Source: Larix kaempferi | Taxonomy: Eukaryota; Streptophyta; Pinopsida; Pinales; Pinaceae | Direction of reading: 5' to 3' | Assembly: GCA_027924585.1 (NCBI GenBank) | Contig: BSBM01000050.1 | Span: forward strand, 9,790,001 to 9,854,000 | Length of the DNA: 64,000 nt | Part shown: in pieces, positions 45,872 to 56,880 of the stretch | Layout of the letters: every line of letters begins with the position of its first letter | Numbering within the stretch: position 1 is the stretch's first letter | The notes under the pieces: generated by a model | What the model was told of the DNA's origin: nothing | Seen by the model: only the letters and a program-made list of their open reading frames with translations | The model's database searches: none | Translations under genes and position numbers: made by a program

Positions 45872-48800
45872 ATGTTAGAACCACCACAGAGATCACGAAG
45901 AGTACAGGGAAAAATCCCTCCACCACCACCACCGCCACAGACCTCCGGTCCACCTGCATCACGTATTCCCGCCCCTCTTGGCTGTGGTGCCGGTCGAGGG
46001 AACATTCCACCGCCGATACGCACTACATCTTCAGTTTCGCCTATAACCGTTACTCACAGCACGGTCTCAGAACCTCTTGCAGTTTCTGCAACCACTAGTA
46101 CATTTGAGACTCTCATTGTCACTTCACCCACTGTTATTCCAGATATATCTGCCACAGTGGACAACATTACATCGACTGAATCTAGTACATCCCAAGATAC
46201 TAGACCGGAGGCCATCCTCCTCCCCGATGTCAACACTTCCCTTCCACCATTAAAATTTCTACGATGACATGGAAGGATTTGTTGGCACCACCGAAGGGTC
46301 CGACCAGGATATAAGGGATTGATTCCAGTCCCAGGTGGGTACATCAAAGTTATTGAAGAAACCCAACTTCCTGATACACCTTTTGAACCTGACTATGGCT
46401 TTATCACTTCCTAGGTGGAACCTCCGCCTGTTGCCACAACGCCATCCAATGTTCATCCATAGGAAACCGGTTCTTCCAGCAACATACCTCGTACTGTATC
46501 TCTCCCCAACCTCCCTTCGAGACATGAGATCATGGCCTCCATTCAGTCTAGTATGGTTAGTATAGCTAATTCCCTGTTAGCGTCAGCACAGTTCAAATGT
46601 GATACAGAGCAAATGCTCTCGTCGGCTTCTAGATATCCCCCTACTACCTGTCCTCCCGACTATTGGGCTCCCAACATTCCGTCTAGCACATAGTTTCATC
46701 ACTCCTATGCAGATGGCTCTGGAGTTTCAGACGTTACTATACCTTTATTCTCGTCGGACCCCGAAAACCTTTTGCAGGATAGGAACCAGAACCTAGTCTT
46801 CAATAGTCCTCCTATTGTTGAACACGCTATGGACGAAACCCCTGATACCCCTTGGTTAAATTCCCCAGATTTGCTGCCATCATCCATGTTTGGCGCACAT
46901 TCTATGAGGGATAACCCAGTTTTTTCTTCGTCCTCTCTCGTCACATATGGAAGACCCCCTCCACAAATCAGCACCTTTGGCACCGTTGGCCAATCGACAC
47001 TATATTACGTTACTAGTGTCGGAAGAACACCAAGTCATACCAATGGATCATCCATATTGACCCGAGGTTCACCTTCGACCCTATCTACACCATTTCAAGA
47101 GGTAGACAACCGACTAGTGCGACCCCGAATCCCAACAACCAACCCCCTCCTGGAAGGCCATCAACCCAGCCTACTGGAGGACAATCCTTTGTTGGAAACC
47201 TCGCTCCTAGTCACCAATTGCCTCCCATTGAGCCATCAACCCAACCTACTGGAGGACAATCCTTTGTTGGGAACCCCATTCCTAGTCAAAAACCTCCTCC
47301 TATAGGGCCATCCAACCCATCTACTGGAGGGAAACCCATCGGCACCATCCAATAACCCTCCCAACCAGTAGCATCTGCTCAGTATGGTATGTACAACACA
47401 CCTGGCAGTGGACAACCTTATACCGGTTTACCAACCGGGCCTCATCTTCAACATCCCTCGTTAGGCACGCTTCCTTCTTGGGGATCTCAAATCCCACAAA
47501 GCGGGGGGTACTCATTATTTGGAAACTGGAACCAAGCTGTGGGGCAATCTCAGATTCCCCCCAACTTGAATTCCGGCCTCCCATATCCTTCGGCTGCAAC
47601 AACTCCATGGAACCCATCCCTTCAATTTCCACATCTTCATCAATGTGGAACCAGCATTCCATGGACACCACTGTCGTAGCCACCCCCCAACCCTGCTACG
47701 GGAAACCCTCCACTTACTCAAAGTAGTGGTAACATTCCTGGGACACAACAGCTCCAGGAAACCTTTCCCCAACAAGGAGTAGCACCCATTCCTGGGACAC
47801 AACAACCCCAGGGTACCATACCTACCATCCCCACTCAGCAGAATATCCAACAATCGGTTACCACCGTGATTCCTAGTCAGGTAATGACTTCCAACACACA
47901 ACCGGTTAACCAAATGGCCTACTACCCATAGAACTTCCAGCAGTACCCTGCGGGAAACACATATGGGTATAACACGTGGCAATATACTATGCAGGCCCCC
48001 CCAGGTTTCTCTGCACCATATAGTTATTACTCATACCCGCAGACCAATCGTCAACTTCCCTTTTTGGCCACGCTAGATTAACCCAATTTATCGAGGCTTA
48101 TTAACGATCCTATATGGCATGAACCTCACTGGCCACCCATTCCAGCCAAACTTCAATCCGACATTCCTAAGTTTGATGCTAAGCCCGGCGAAGACCCCAA
48201 GAACCACATGATGACCTTCCATCTTTGGTGTTCATCCAACTCATTGATGGACAATTCCATTCGACTACGGCTCTTCCAGCGTACGCTTACCGGTACGACA
48301 TCAAAATGGTACATCGAGCTGCCACAACACTCTTTCCATGATTTCAACACCTTGGCTATGCAATTTCTGACCCATTTTTCAGCTGCCCATTCGGTATGAG
48401 ACTGGAACAGAACTGTTAACCTCGTTGCATCAAACCACTTCTATGCACATTTTGGGTCACATCCATGAGTGGCGTCGATGCCGTAGGCTAATGAAGGCAC
48501 CCATTCCGGATCAGCTACTCGCTGATTGGTTCACAAAGTCATTCTTGCCTCCCATAGCCAGGAATATTGCTATGCACGTGCCGGTCACGGAGGAACAAGC
48601 CATCTCGGCAGCCCAGTACATGGATTTGGTATATACCCAATCCGGTACTTTACACGAACTTCTTCCCCATGCCACCCGCGTTACCACTAATCTAACGAAA
48701 CCTGCCATTGAACCCCCGATTGATGGTATTGTTGGTTCAGTCAAGGCCCATCCTGCCACCAACTCGACGAGCAACCAACTTCCGCTTCCCCTATTTTACC

Positions 48801-49060
48801 TCAGGCTGCTTCAAAATCTTCTCCCTCTCCTGCTGTATCCTCCGAAGTGAACGCAGTTCAATCTACATCACAACCATCCGGAGGAGAGAAGAAGAACAAT
48901 CATGGTAAATCCAAGAAGAACCAGTAGGAGAATCCCAAGCCACAACCCACCCACAATGACCCAAAACCACGTCGGAAGGCTAAGCTTCCCTGCCTCATTT
49001 GTCAAGATGATCACTACACGCGCGACTGTCCCTACAAGGATGAAGTCAAATTCATTAAAG
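45872..49060 (+). pseudogene. gag of the Tat-like element (pseudogene)
   Basis: The N-terminal part (45872 to about 47680) is a Pro/Ser/Thr/Gln-rich region starting MLEPPQRSRR in several frames, with repeats of the QPTGGQSFVG type at 47170-47330. A capsid-type block follows at 48090-48850, with WHEPHWPPIPAKL, PKFDAKPGEDPKNHMMTFHLW, RLFQRTLTGTTSKWYIELP and then, after a frameshift near 48410, ADWFTKSFLPPIARNIAMHVP. A single zinc knuckle, CLICQDDHYTRDC, lies near 48990-49030. The order fits a plant gypsy gag. Confidence 0.85.
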
Positions 49061-49193
49061 GATCCTCTCGCCCGGTAGTGTTAATTGACCCTTTCCCTCA
49101 ACAGCAACAACAGAGGGTTTCCCAAGAAACCCCACAAGGGGCAACCCGAGCAACCCAACTTGCAGAGAGACGTCCGCAAATTGCGAAATCCTG

Positions 49194-50640
49194 ATGATGA
49201 GTAATGAGGAGATTCATATAACCACTTGTTCAAAGACATATGAGAACCCCCCAAGTTCAAACAAACAGTCAGAGACAGCCAAAGGAAATTCTCTTGTCGA
49301 AGATCTGATCCCTACCCCTCCCCCTAACGACCATCTCCATATCGAGAGACCGCTTACGGACACAGTGCTACGCCCACCCAAGGGCACCATACGAAAGGCG
49401 ACTTTTAATCCCAATGCGCGAGCGGCCCAAAATTACAACATTGTTGAGGATTTAGCTCAAGCACCTTGCGCCATGTCGAATCTCGAGGTTCTTCAACACT
49501 ACCCTACGCAGCGTAGAACCTTACTTTCAACACTAGGGGCAGTGGACCCAGATACTTCAAACACTATTATGTTTAACTTGGAGTATGCCAAACCTTGGCT
49601 TTCCCACCAGTTAGCCTTCCAGGTTCATACAAAAATCTGTGGAAATAGCATCCATTGCACGGTTTTAGATGAAGGTGCCTCCACGTCGATCATGTCTTTG
49701 AATTGTTGGAGAGCCTTAGGCTCACCCGAAGTCACGACGTCTCCCACCACTCTCAGGGTATTTGACGGACACAGTTTTCAACCTTATGGATTCATTCCTG
49801 CAATTGGTGTTGAACTGGGGGGCAAAACAGTATTCGTACACATCGAAGTCGTGGATGCACCATTGGATTACAATCTTCTAATTGGTTGGAACTGGTTTTA
49901 CGCCATGACCGCCATAGCATCTATTGTCTTTCGGATCATGCAATTTCCTCATGAAGGGAAAATTGTCTCCATAGATCAGCTTGATTATTGTATCCTAGAC
50001 TCTCATTCGAACTCCGCCAACACTGTCCCGTTATTGGATCAGCTTCGGTACCAGTTCCAAGACATTGGCGTTGGTCTTATGAAGGATTCTTCCCTTATTG
50101 GATTTTTCCCAGAGTTGGGGTCCCACGTTCAACCAGTCAACATGATATCATCGAATGTCACCCCTTCCAATGATTCTTGGGTGATTCCGAGTCCCACTGA
50201 GATTGAAAACTATGGCAACTCCATGCCATTGAATGGAAACCTCGCAGCGTACGAAGCGATCCAATCAGCCACCGATTGGGTCGATTGTTCTACCCATCAC
50301 ACCGTGGCACAGCTCTCGTCTGAGACTCATTCATCCCCACCACTTATCGATCCTCTCACTTTGATTTTTCCCACTGATGAATCAATTATGGAGGTTATGT
50401 GCAGTGATGCGCCACCATGGGGAGATTTTCATCATCGATCTTCATTCCCCACCATTCAGACGATTGAGCCCGATACAAAATCCAGCCCTTCACTTGGAAT
50501 GGTTCAAACCAAGTTACCCACTTCCCTCGATGAAGTATTTTCCGAAGGAAACTTGGACAACCTTATGGAAACCACTCCCATTGACATTTCAGTGAAGCCT
50601 GGTATCGTGGAAAACGTTCATATTGGCAAAACATGCACTC
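49194..50640 (+). pseudogene. Protease region of the Tat-like element
   Basis: Part of a 574-residue open frame (49194-50918), the longest in the window. The retropepsin loop reads HCTVLDEGASTSIMSL (D-E-G for the D-S/T-G triad) near 49650, followed by RVFDGHSFQPYGFIPAIGVELGG and LDYNLLIGWNWFYAM. This protease would cut the Gag-Pol polyprotein. The linker to RT (about 50000-50600) is non-conserved. Confidence 0.85.
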
Positions 50641-51380
50641 CCCTCGAAATGGAGTTCTACATTGCCTACTTTAAAACCTTCCACGATTTTTTTGCTTGGA
50701 GTTATGAAGAAATGCCAGGAATAGACCCCTCGATTGTGGTCCATGAAATTCCAACCTTCCCTGGCGCCCGACCTGTTCGGCAGAAACTCCGACCCGTCCA
50801 TCCTTGTAAGGCAGCCACTATTAAAGCAGAAGTTGAAAAAAGTTTGCGTGTTGGTTTTATCTATCCTGTCCCATTGACAGAATGGGTATCTAACATCGTT
50901 CCCATAGCCAAGAAATAGGTAACGATTAGAGTCTGTGTCGATTACCGCGACTTGAAAAAAGCTTGTCCAAAAGACAACTACCCAACTCCGTTCATCGACC
51001 AGATCATCGATAATTGCTTCGGGAGTGTCATCTTTTCATTTATGGATGGCTTTTCTGGCTATAATCAGATCGATATCCTCCCAGTCGACCAGCATAAAAC
51101 AACCTTTATCTACCCTTGGGGAATTTTTGCATATCGAAAGTTACCTTTTGGCCTTAAAAATGCCGGGGCAACTTTCCAACGGGCGATGTTGTACGCATTT
51201 TACGATATCAAACATATTGTAGAACCGTATCTTGATGACTGTCCCGCTCATTCTCAGACCCGGGAAGACCATCCCGATCACTTAGGTGCCATTTTTGAAA
51301 GGTGCCGTCACTACAATATCTGTTTGAATCCACATAAGTGCATCTTTTGCATTGAAGCGGAAAATTTTTGGGATTCATAA
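50640..51380 (+). pseudogene. Reverse transcriptase of the Tat-like element (pseudogene)
   Basis: DFFAWSYEEMPGIDP precedes RT. Blocks then are GARPVRQKLRPVHP, VGFIYPVPLTEWVSNIVPIAKK, a TAG at 50916-50918, RVCVDYRDLKKACPKDNYPTP, FSFMDGFSGYNQI, KLPFGLKNAGATFQRAM and EPYLDDCPAHS. The catalytic YLDD is intact. The YNQI and PKDNYPTP forms are usual for Tat/Ogre-type RT. A frameshift follows near 51375. Confidence 0.92.
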
Positions 51381-52252
51381 TCTCCAAAAGCGGGATACGC
51401 TTAGATCTTGCGAAGGTAGAAGCTATTTTAGCCTTGCCTTCCCCCACGAACATCCCAGAAATTCAAAGTTTGCAAGGGCACACAAACTTTCTACGCTGTT
51501 TCATTTGAAGTTTTTCCGAGATAACAAAAGGCTATATGTGGCTTCTTAAGAAGAACACTCCCTTCATCTTGGACGACGAATCCCAACGCTCCTTTGACAA
51601 TCTAAAGGCGGCCTTAACTAAAGATCCTGTGATTCAACCCCCCAATTACACACGGGATTACATTCTTTATCTTGTCGCTTCGATTTCCACCATTGCTATG
51701 GTGCTAGTCCAAGAAGACAATAACAGCATAGAACATGTGGTATGCTATCTTAGTAAGAGTCTCCTCGACTCCGAAACTCGTTATTCATATGTTGAAAAAC
51801 TGGCTCTGGCAATAGTTTTCGCTGTCTAGAGGTTCTGTCATTACATTCTACTCCGCCAGACCACTGTTATAGAGGATTTCAATCCAATGTATTATATCCT
51901 CACGCGTCAAGTGCTTGGGGGTAAATATTCTCATTGGATTGTCATCCTACAAGAGTTTGACTTGGAATTTGCCAAAGCCAAGTCCAAGAAGCCTTTGGTC
52001 TTTGCTGAGTTGATTTGTAACTTGCCTCGTGCTACCGAGCAAACCGAGCCCATCGATTCTCTTCCTGATGAATCGTTGTTCCTCATTAGCACGTCTAACC
52101 CATGGTACGGGGATATTTTATTATATCTCCAAACCCAATGTTTCCGCCCTGACCTCACTCGCAATGAACGTCGACGTATCCAACATCATGCCAAGTACTA
52201 CCTCATAGTCAACGATACCCTTTATCAGCGTGGTGTCGACACTGTTCTTTGA
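51380..52252 (+). pseudogene. First (gypsy-type) RNase H of the Tat-like element, degenerate
   Basis: Reads PFILDDESQRSFDNLKAALT, DYILYLVASISTIAMVLVQED, VVCYLSKSLLDSETRYSYVEKLALAI and VFAV-stop-RFCHYILLRQ. Where active gypsy RNase H has an Asp (DAS) this has V-A-S, so the catalytic residue is absent. Degenerate first RNase H is known from gypsy lineages that carry a second RNase H. The TAG at 51827-51829 is a likely Gln codon. Confidence 0.87.
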
Positions 52253-53346
52253 CGCTGTTTGACTTTAGATGAAGCGGAATGCGTTCTTAATGACTGCCAT
52301 GCTGGAGCATGTGGTGGTCATCTCTCTGGGATGGATACGGCCCAGAAGATACTATGAGCAGGATATTTCTGGCCCTCGATTTTCAAAGACTGCATTGAAA
52401 CGGTTAAGAAATGTCCACCCTGTCAATTCTTTCATAGTAAGACATGCTCGCATGCTGCTCCACTCCATCCTGTTATTGCCGTCGGCCCCTTTTCCAAATG
52501 GGGCATATATTTCATGTATTGTAAGCCCACTTCAGCCGGGGGGCATAGCTATGTCATAGTAGCTGTGGATTATTTCACAAAATGGGCTGAAGTAATGCCT
52601 TCTTATGCTGAAGACGGCAAAACAACAACACAATTCATATTCAATCACATTATAGCTAGATTTTGTGTCCCACAATCCATTGTGACCGATCATGCCTCCC
52701 ACTTCAGGAACCATATTATTGAGGAACTGAGTGCCAAGTTGGGTTTTCGCCATGAAAACTCAACCCCATACTACCCACAAGCTAATGGCCAAGTTGAAGC
52801 CATTAACAAAGTTCTGAAATGAATGATTTAGCGTATTGTGGGTACTCATAAGTCCAATTGGCACTCAGCTCTGTTTTCGGCACTATGGGCATACCGAACC
52901 TCAGTAAAAAGTGCTACTGGGTTTACACCGTTCCAACTAGTGTACGGCCTATAAGCCATTTTACCGATTGAATGTGAAATTCCATCACTTAAGATAGCCA
53001 TAGAGCTACTTCCCCACACCAATTCTGAAGAGGAACAATTTCTATACCTAGCCAAGCTAGATGAAACCCGCCGAGACGCTGCTTTAGCCAACGAAGCTCA
53101 TAAAAAACGCGTCAAAGCACAGTATGACAAATCCGTTCAACCTCGGGTTTTCAATGAAGGTGACCTCGTACTCACGTATGATCAAATGCATGATAAACTT
53201 GGAAAAAGAAAGCTAGAATCTATGTGGTATGACCTCTTTGTTGTAAAACGTGTCTTGGAGAAAGGAGCCTATGAACTTGTCGACTGTGATGGCACACCAT
53301 TGGCACGGCCCTACAATGGGATGTACCTCAAACGCTTCTACGCGTA
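52253..53346 (+). pseudogene. Integrase of the Tat-like element (pseudogene)
   Basis: The zinc-binding N-terminus shows CHAGACGGHLSGMDTAQKI and KKCPPCQFFH (H-H-C-C), across two frames. The core shows GHSYVIVAVDYFTKWAEVMP, SIVTDHASHFRN and ANGQVEAINKVLK, with all three acidic catalytic residues. The C-terminal domain runs SALWAYRTSVKSATGFTPFQLVYG...VFNEGDLVLTYDQMHDK to a stop at about 53346. Stops at 52250, 52820 and 52828 are probable CGA/CAG decay. Confidence 0.9.
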
Positions 53347-53470
53347 AGGTTATCCTGTGCGAGATACTTTTTGTACATAATGTACCTAGCTTGTTTTCAC
53401 TTATATTTTTTGTGTGCACACACGGACCTCATGTATCCATTCTTACCTTGACTTGTGCTTTTATGCGCAG

Positions 53471-53884
53471 ATGTCTTCCTACTTCAGATTTGCCAACGGT
53501 GCGAGCCGACATACCCGAAACCTAGCTTCCGCAGCATGGGTAATCTATTCTCCCACTGGCGAGTTGCTATCTTCAGGAGCCAATTGTTTGGGTCCCGCAA
53601 CCAACAATATCGTAGAGTACCATGCAGTCATCGGACTCTTGACGGAGGTTGCTTCCCTTGGAATTGACTCCCTATCAGTCTTTCTAGACTCCCAACTCAT
53701 GGTTTCTCATCTGAATCGTGTTTACACAGTTCACGATCCTATCCTACTTCGCTTATTTCGAAGGGTACACCTCTTGGAACGATCTTTTAATTTTATTTCA
53801 TATCAACACATACCAAGAGAATTCAATTGTATAGCTGATTCATTAGCTAATTACATTTTGGATTGGCATCTTTCCCATACATAA
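53471..53884 (+). pseudogene. Second, cellular-type RNase H located after integrase
   Basis: An ORF of about 137 residues from ATG at 53471. It reads FANGASRHTRNLASAAWVIYSP, TNNIVEYHAVIGLLTEVASLG, SVFLDSQLMVSHLN and FNCIADSLANYIL. This is the pattern of archaeal/plant-type RNase HI with the catalytic Glu (VEYHA) and two Asp (LDSQ, IADSL); the first Asp (usual DGAS) is Asn here. A pyrimidine-rich TGTGCTTTTATGCGCAG lies right before the ATG and looks like a splice acceptor. An acquired second RNase H is a feature of plant Tat gypsy elements; its position after integrase is notable. Confidence 0.88.
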
Positions 53885-54095
53885 AAACACATTATAAAAT
53901 GAGCACACAATTCATTGTAAATAAATAGGTCATAAAAGTAGGTCCATGTATATATCACTGCATATAAAAGTGTTTTTTTTCAAATACATGAAGTTTGTGT
54001 TTTAAAGACAAAATTTGGGACCTAGTCCCATACAAAAATTGGGATATCAAAGCCTACATATCATATACATGCCGCAAAAAGATAAAAGCTACCAT

Positions 54096-55430
54096 CTAAG
54101 GAGATCTGGGAGATCTATCATGTTCCTCCTCAGATTCCTCACGCTGCTGGTGATAACACACTATAGCCCGAGCCACCCTACGGAGGAGTCGGCCAATACG
54201 CCTAGGCACACCTACGGTATGCCGCTGGAGATGCAAAGGGATGTCTTCCATCCTCATAGCGGGGACACCGTGGGTTAAACCCTGTAGTTTCCTCTCTATC
54301 TCCTGGACCCCTCCCGCGTCATCCTCATCTTCTTCCTCGTCCGGAGCGGCTCAGCGATCAACACCATCTCGGGGTAACGGCGAGTACCCTGCCGGTCTCT
54401 GTGGTCCACGATCTGCGACATGCACACGTATATATATTAAAATATTTTTTACACAATCTAAAAAAAAATAAAAATTATATATTCAAAAAATTAAAAAACA
54501 CATTTATGAAGGTCATACTGAATTGTCCCAATCCTCATTTTCCGGCAGTGCCAAGTCTATGTCCTCGCGGAAGTCCACCCTTGCATAGGGGTAGTCATCG
54601 ATCATCACAATTTGTTCCTCGAGCCACGAGAATAAATCCTCACCGAAAGCCAAACGCTGCGGCCCTCCAAGTCGTCCTGCATACTCACTCCATCGAGCCA
54701 TCCATGGCTCCGTGGGTGGATGGGGGGGCATGGTCAGCTATGGACGCAACAATGGCACCCTCGCCAAGAAGAAGGTGACCAAGATACTCCCATACCCAAA
54801 TTGAGAGTTCTCTCCAAGCCTACACTTGTTCACTTTCTCTTTGAGGTTGGTCAATACTGCCTCACACCAGTTGAATACTGTTCCTGCCATGCAATCCACT
54901 GCAAGATTCATCTGTGTACGAGATGCCTGATGTCGATCTGTACTCCCTGCTGCACGTGTGATGGTGAACAAAACGGTTTTTAAAGGAAGTTCTACAATGT
55001 CCTTAATGACCACCTTATCGCTTTTCTTCCCTGAACCTTGGCGACAATAAAGAGCAATTAAAGCACCAGTGCTCACCTCCGAGGCCGTGAACCCAGTAAA
55101 AATCACCCGATCTCCTCTCTTTGAGAGGCCCATGAGGAAATAAATGTCCTCGAGTTCAATCTAGAGGGTGTGTTCTCCAACTCGGAAAGCTTGAATGTCG
55201 GGGTCCCAAATTTGAATAATGTGGGTGAGAAGTTTTTCCTGCTTACAGATACCTTTGGTCTTGAAGAATTTCAACAAACCACATTCCCGCAATGCAGTCA
55301 AGGTCTCTTGGTCATCTTCGGCCAACAAATCATCTGCCTCATGCTCTCTTTCTTTCCAATTGACCATTTTGCTCCAAACAAGTTGCAAACACTTGCAAAA
55401 GGTCATGGGAAACATTCATTAATCATCTAA
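54096..55430 (-). pseudogene. Antisense ORF with a probable intron, 3' of pol in the Tat-like element
   Basis: On the minus strand an ORF runs from about 55430 through KMVNWKEREHEADDLLAEDD, IWDPDIQAFRVGEHTL, IELEDIYFLMGLSKRGD, LARVPLLRP and PPHPPTEPWMARWSEYAG to EDWDNS. Two TAG stops (near 55165 and 54735) are probably former CAG codons. After an AT-rich gap bounded by GTATG and GCAG (54413-54518), a second exon encodes an acidic run PDEEEDEDDAGG, then MRMEDIPLHLQRHT and a stop at 54096-54098. The first part resembles plant-mobile-domain-like proteins (WDPDxxxFRxGEHT...LxDIYFLxGLSxRG), as in antisense ORFs of Tat-type elements. Function unknown. Confidence 0.72.
54413..54518 (-). other. Probable spliceosomal intron in the antisense ORF
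   Basis: A 106-bp segment, very AT-rich, starting GTATGACC and ending TGTCGCAG on the minus strand, between two coding stretches. The frame on the 3' side that carries the acidic run and a long open stretch is not in simple phase with the 5' exon, so either a different acceptor is used or there is an indel. Confidence 0.55.
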
Positions 55431-55479
55431 CAACTTGATCTCAACTAAAAATTAGAGAAAAACCAATTTTTTCATCTTA

Positions 55480-55625
55480 AAAATCGCCACTACCGCGCTT
55501 GGGGGAAATGCGACTACGCGGTACTACACAGTACCGCGCCCCTGTTTAACCCTACAGTGCGGTACTGTTACACGGTACCGCATTTCCTGATATAGTTGTC
55601 GCGCGGTACTGTGGAAGGTGAAAAT
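55480..55625. promoter_or_regulatory. GC-rich GGTAC/CCGCG motif cluster upstream of the antisense ORF
   Basis: Five or more copies of CGGTACT, AGTACCGCG and GCGGTACTG words in 140 bp, in both orientations, embedded in AT-rich sequence just upstream of the antisense ORF start. The same word family is in the LTRs and leader. Confidence 0.6.
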
Positions 55626-56318
55626 TGCCTATTAGGGATTGCCCAAAAAATTGTTTTTCCCTACTGAAATCAAGTTATTTATATATGAAATGAAAGAGGG
55701 GCTTGAAAACTCTTACCTGGCGCAGACGACTGTTGAAACGGTGCTCCGGATCTCCAGATATGAACTCTTGAAGTTTTTACTCCTCAATGGGTAAAATCTC
55801 CTCTTTTGGCAAATGCACAAGTGAAATGGTAACTTTCCATATTTACCTATTCCTTATATAACTTTTTCACTTATTTTTTTTACTCATTATTTTATCTGGT
55901 TAAATTAAAACCCATTTCACATTACTAATATCTGGTTCCATGAGCATTTGTTGACAGGGTCTCCTTTAAAAAATGTTCACACTGGCATTCATTTATTATT
56001 TGACCTTCATTTCGAGCCTACTTTATCTTTTTCGTGCTCTGGATTAAAACTTGAAAAAGATTCCAAGCGCTTTTACACCTGTGTCGTGATTGTCAAACTT
56101 AAGTAAATGGTGTCGAGCTTAGTCAGCTTTACTCATGCTCATTAAACGATGAGGAAAGTATTATCCTGGTTGTATTTTATTCTTTTTTCGGACCAGAATA
56201 ATTAAAAATTACGAAAAAGACCATTGGAGTCCATAGTTAAGCTCTTTTCAGACTCCCTAAAATTGAAAAGATTGCCAAGTGATCTTGTCTCTTTCACACT
56301 TGTAAAAGTTTTTGAAAG
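55626..56318 (+). other. 3' non-coding region of the Tat-like element, first part
   Basis: No ORF. Contains degenerate repeats of TTTTTCGTGCTCTGG(A)TTAAAAC...GAAAAAGATTCC (near 56030) that recur at 57180-57290. It ends at the GAAAG target site of the nested element. Confidence 0.65.
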
Positions 56319-56880
56319 TTTTATACCTCAAATTGCCACACCATGTGTAAGTGAGAATATACATGTTTCACCACCATGGAAAACATGATGTTTATGCCTC
56401 CTAAAGGTGTTAGGACCCTTCATTCTAATGTTGGTACCTTCCCTAGTCACACTTGGAAGAAAATCCAACAAGCAATTTCTGTTGTGAGAAAATCTCCCTA
56501 CGGATAGGTATATATCTCCTTGGGATTAGAAAAGGTCCCTAGTTGCCTACCCAAGACAAAGATGAAACAAATAGACACTATAGTCCTCCTAGATCTAGTT
56601 CACACATTAGCTAACAAGCTATGGAAATACAAAGCAAGTAGATGGCATACCTTACTTTGATGGTTGTCCTGCTGCTCCTAAGTTGCTATAGCTCCAGCCT
56701 TTGATTATGGACTTATGAACCTGTTCACAAAGGAAAGACAACACCTTCTCCAACGCAATATATGTATAAACAAAGATCTAACTATATAAATGGAGAGCCA
56801 TCCATGAGCTAAGGGGGGTGATTTTGGAAACACTAAACCTATGATCCTATGAGTCTTGCAAGGGTGATGTTGGAGAGCTT
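56319..56880 (+). repeat. Left LTR of the nested element, scrambled
   Basis: 56319-56474 matches the right LTR start (59109-59264) without gaps. About 56480-56787 is the inverse complement of the right LTR end (about 59876-60188, plus GAAA beyond it). 56788-56880 is forward again and matches about 59645-59735. Two LTR segments are therefore missing (about 59265-59644 and 59736-59875) and the terminal part is inverted. Confidence 0.88.

Noticed and set aside
54714-54983. Plus-strand open frames over 54015-55430
   Set aside because: The minus-strand frame shows family-like motifs and interpretable stops; the plus-strand frames are its shadows.
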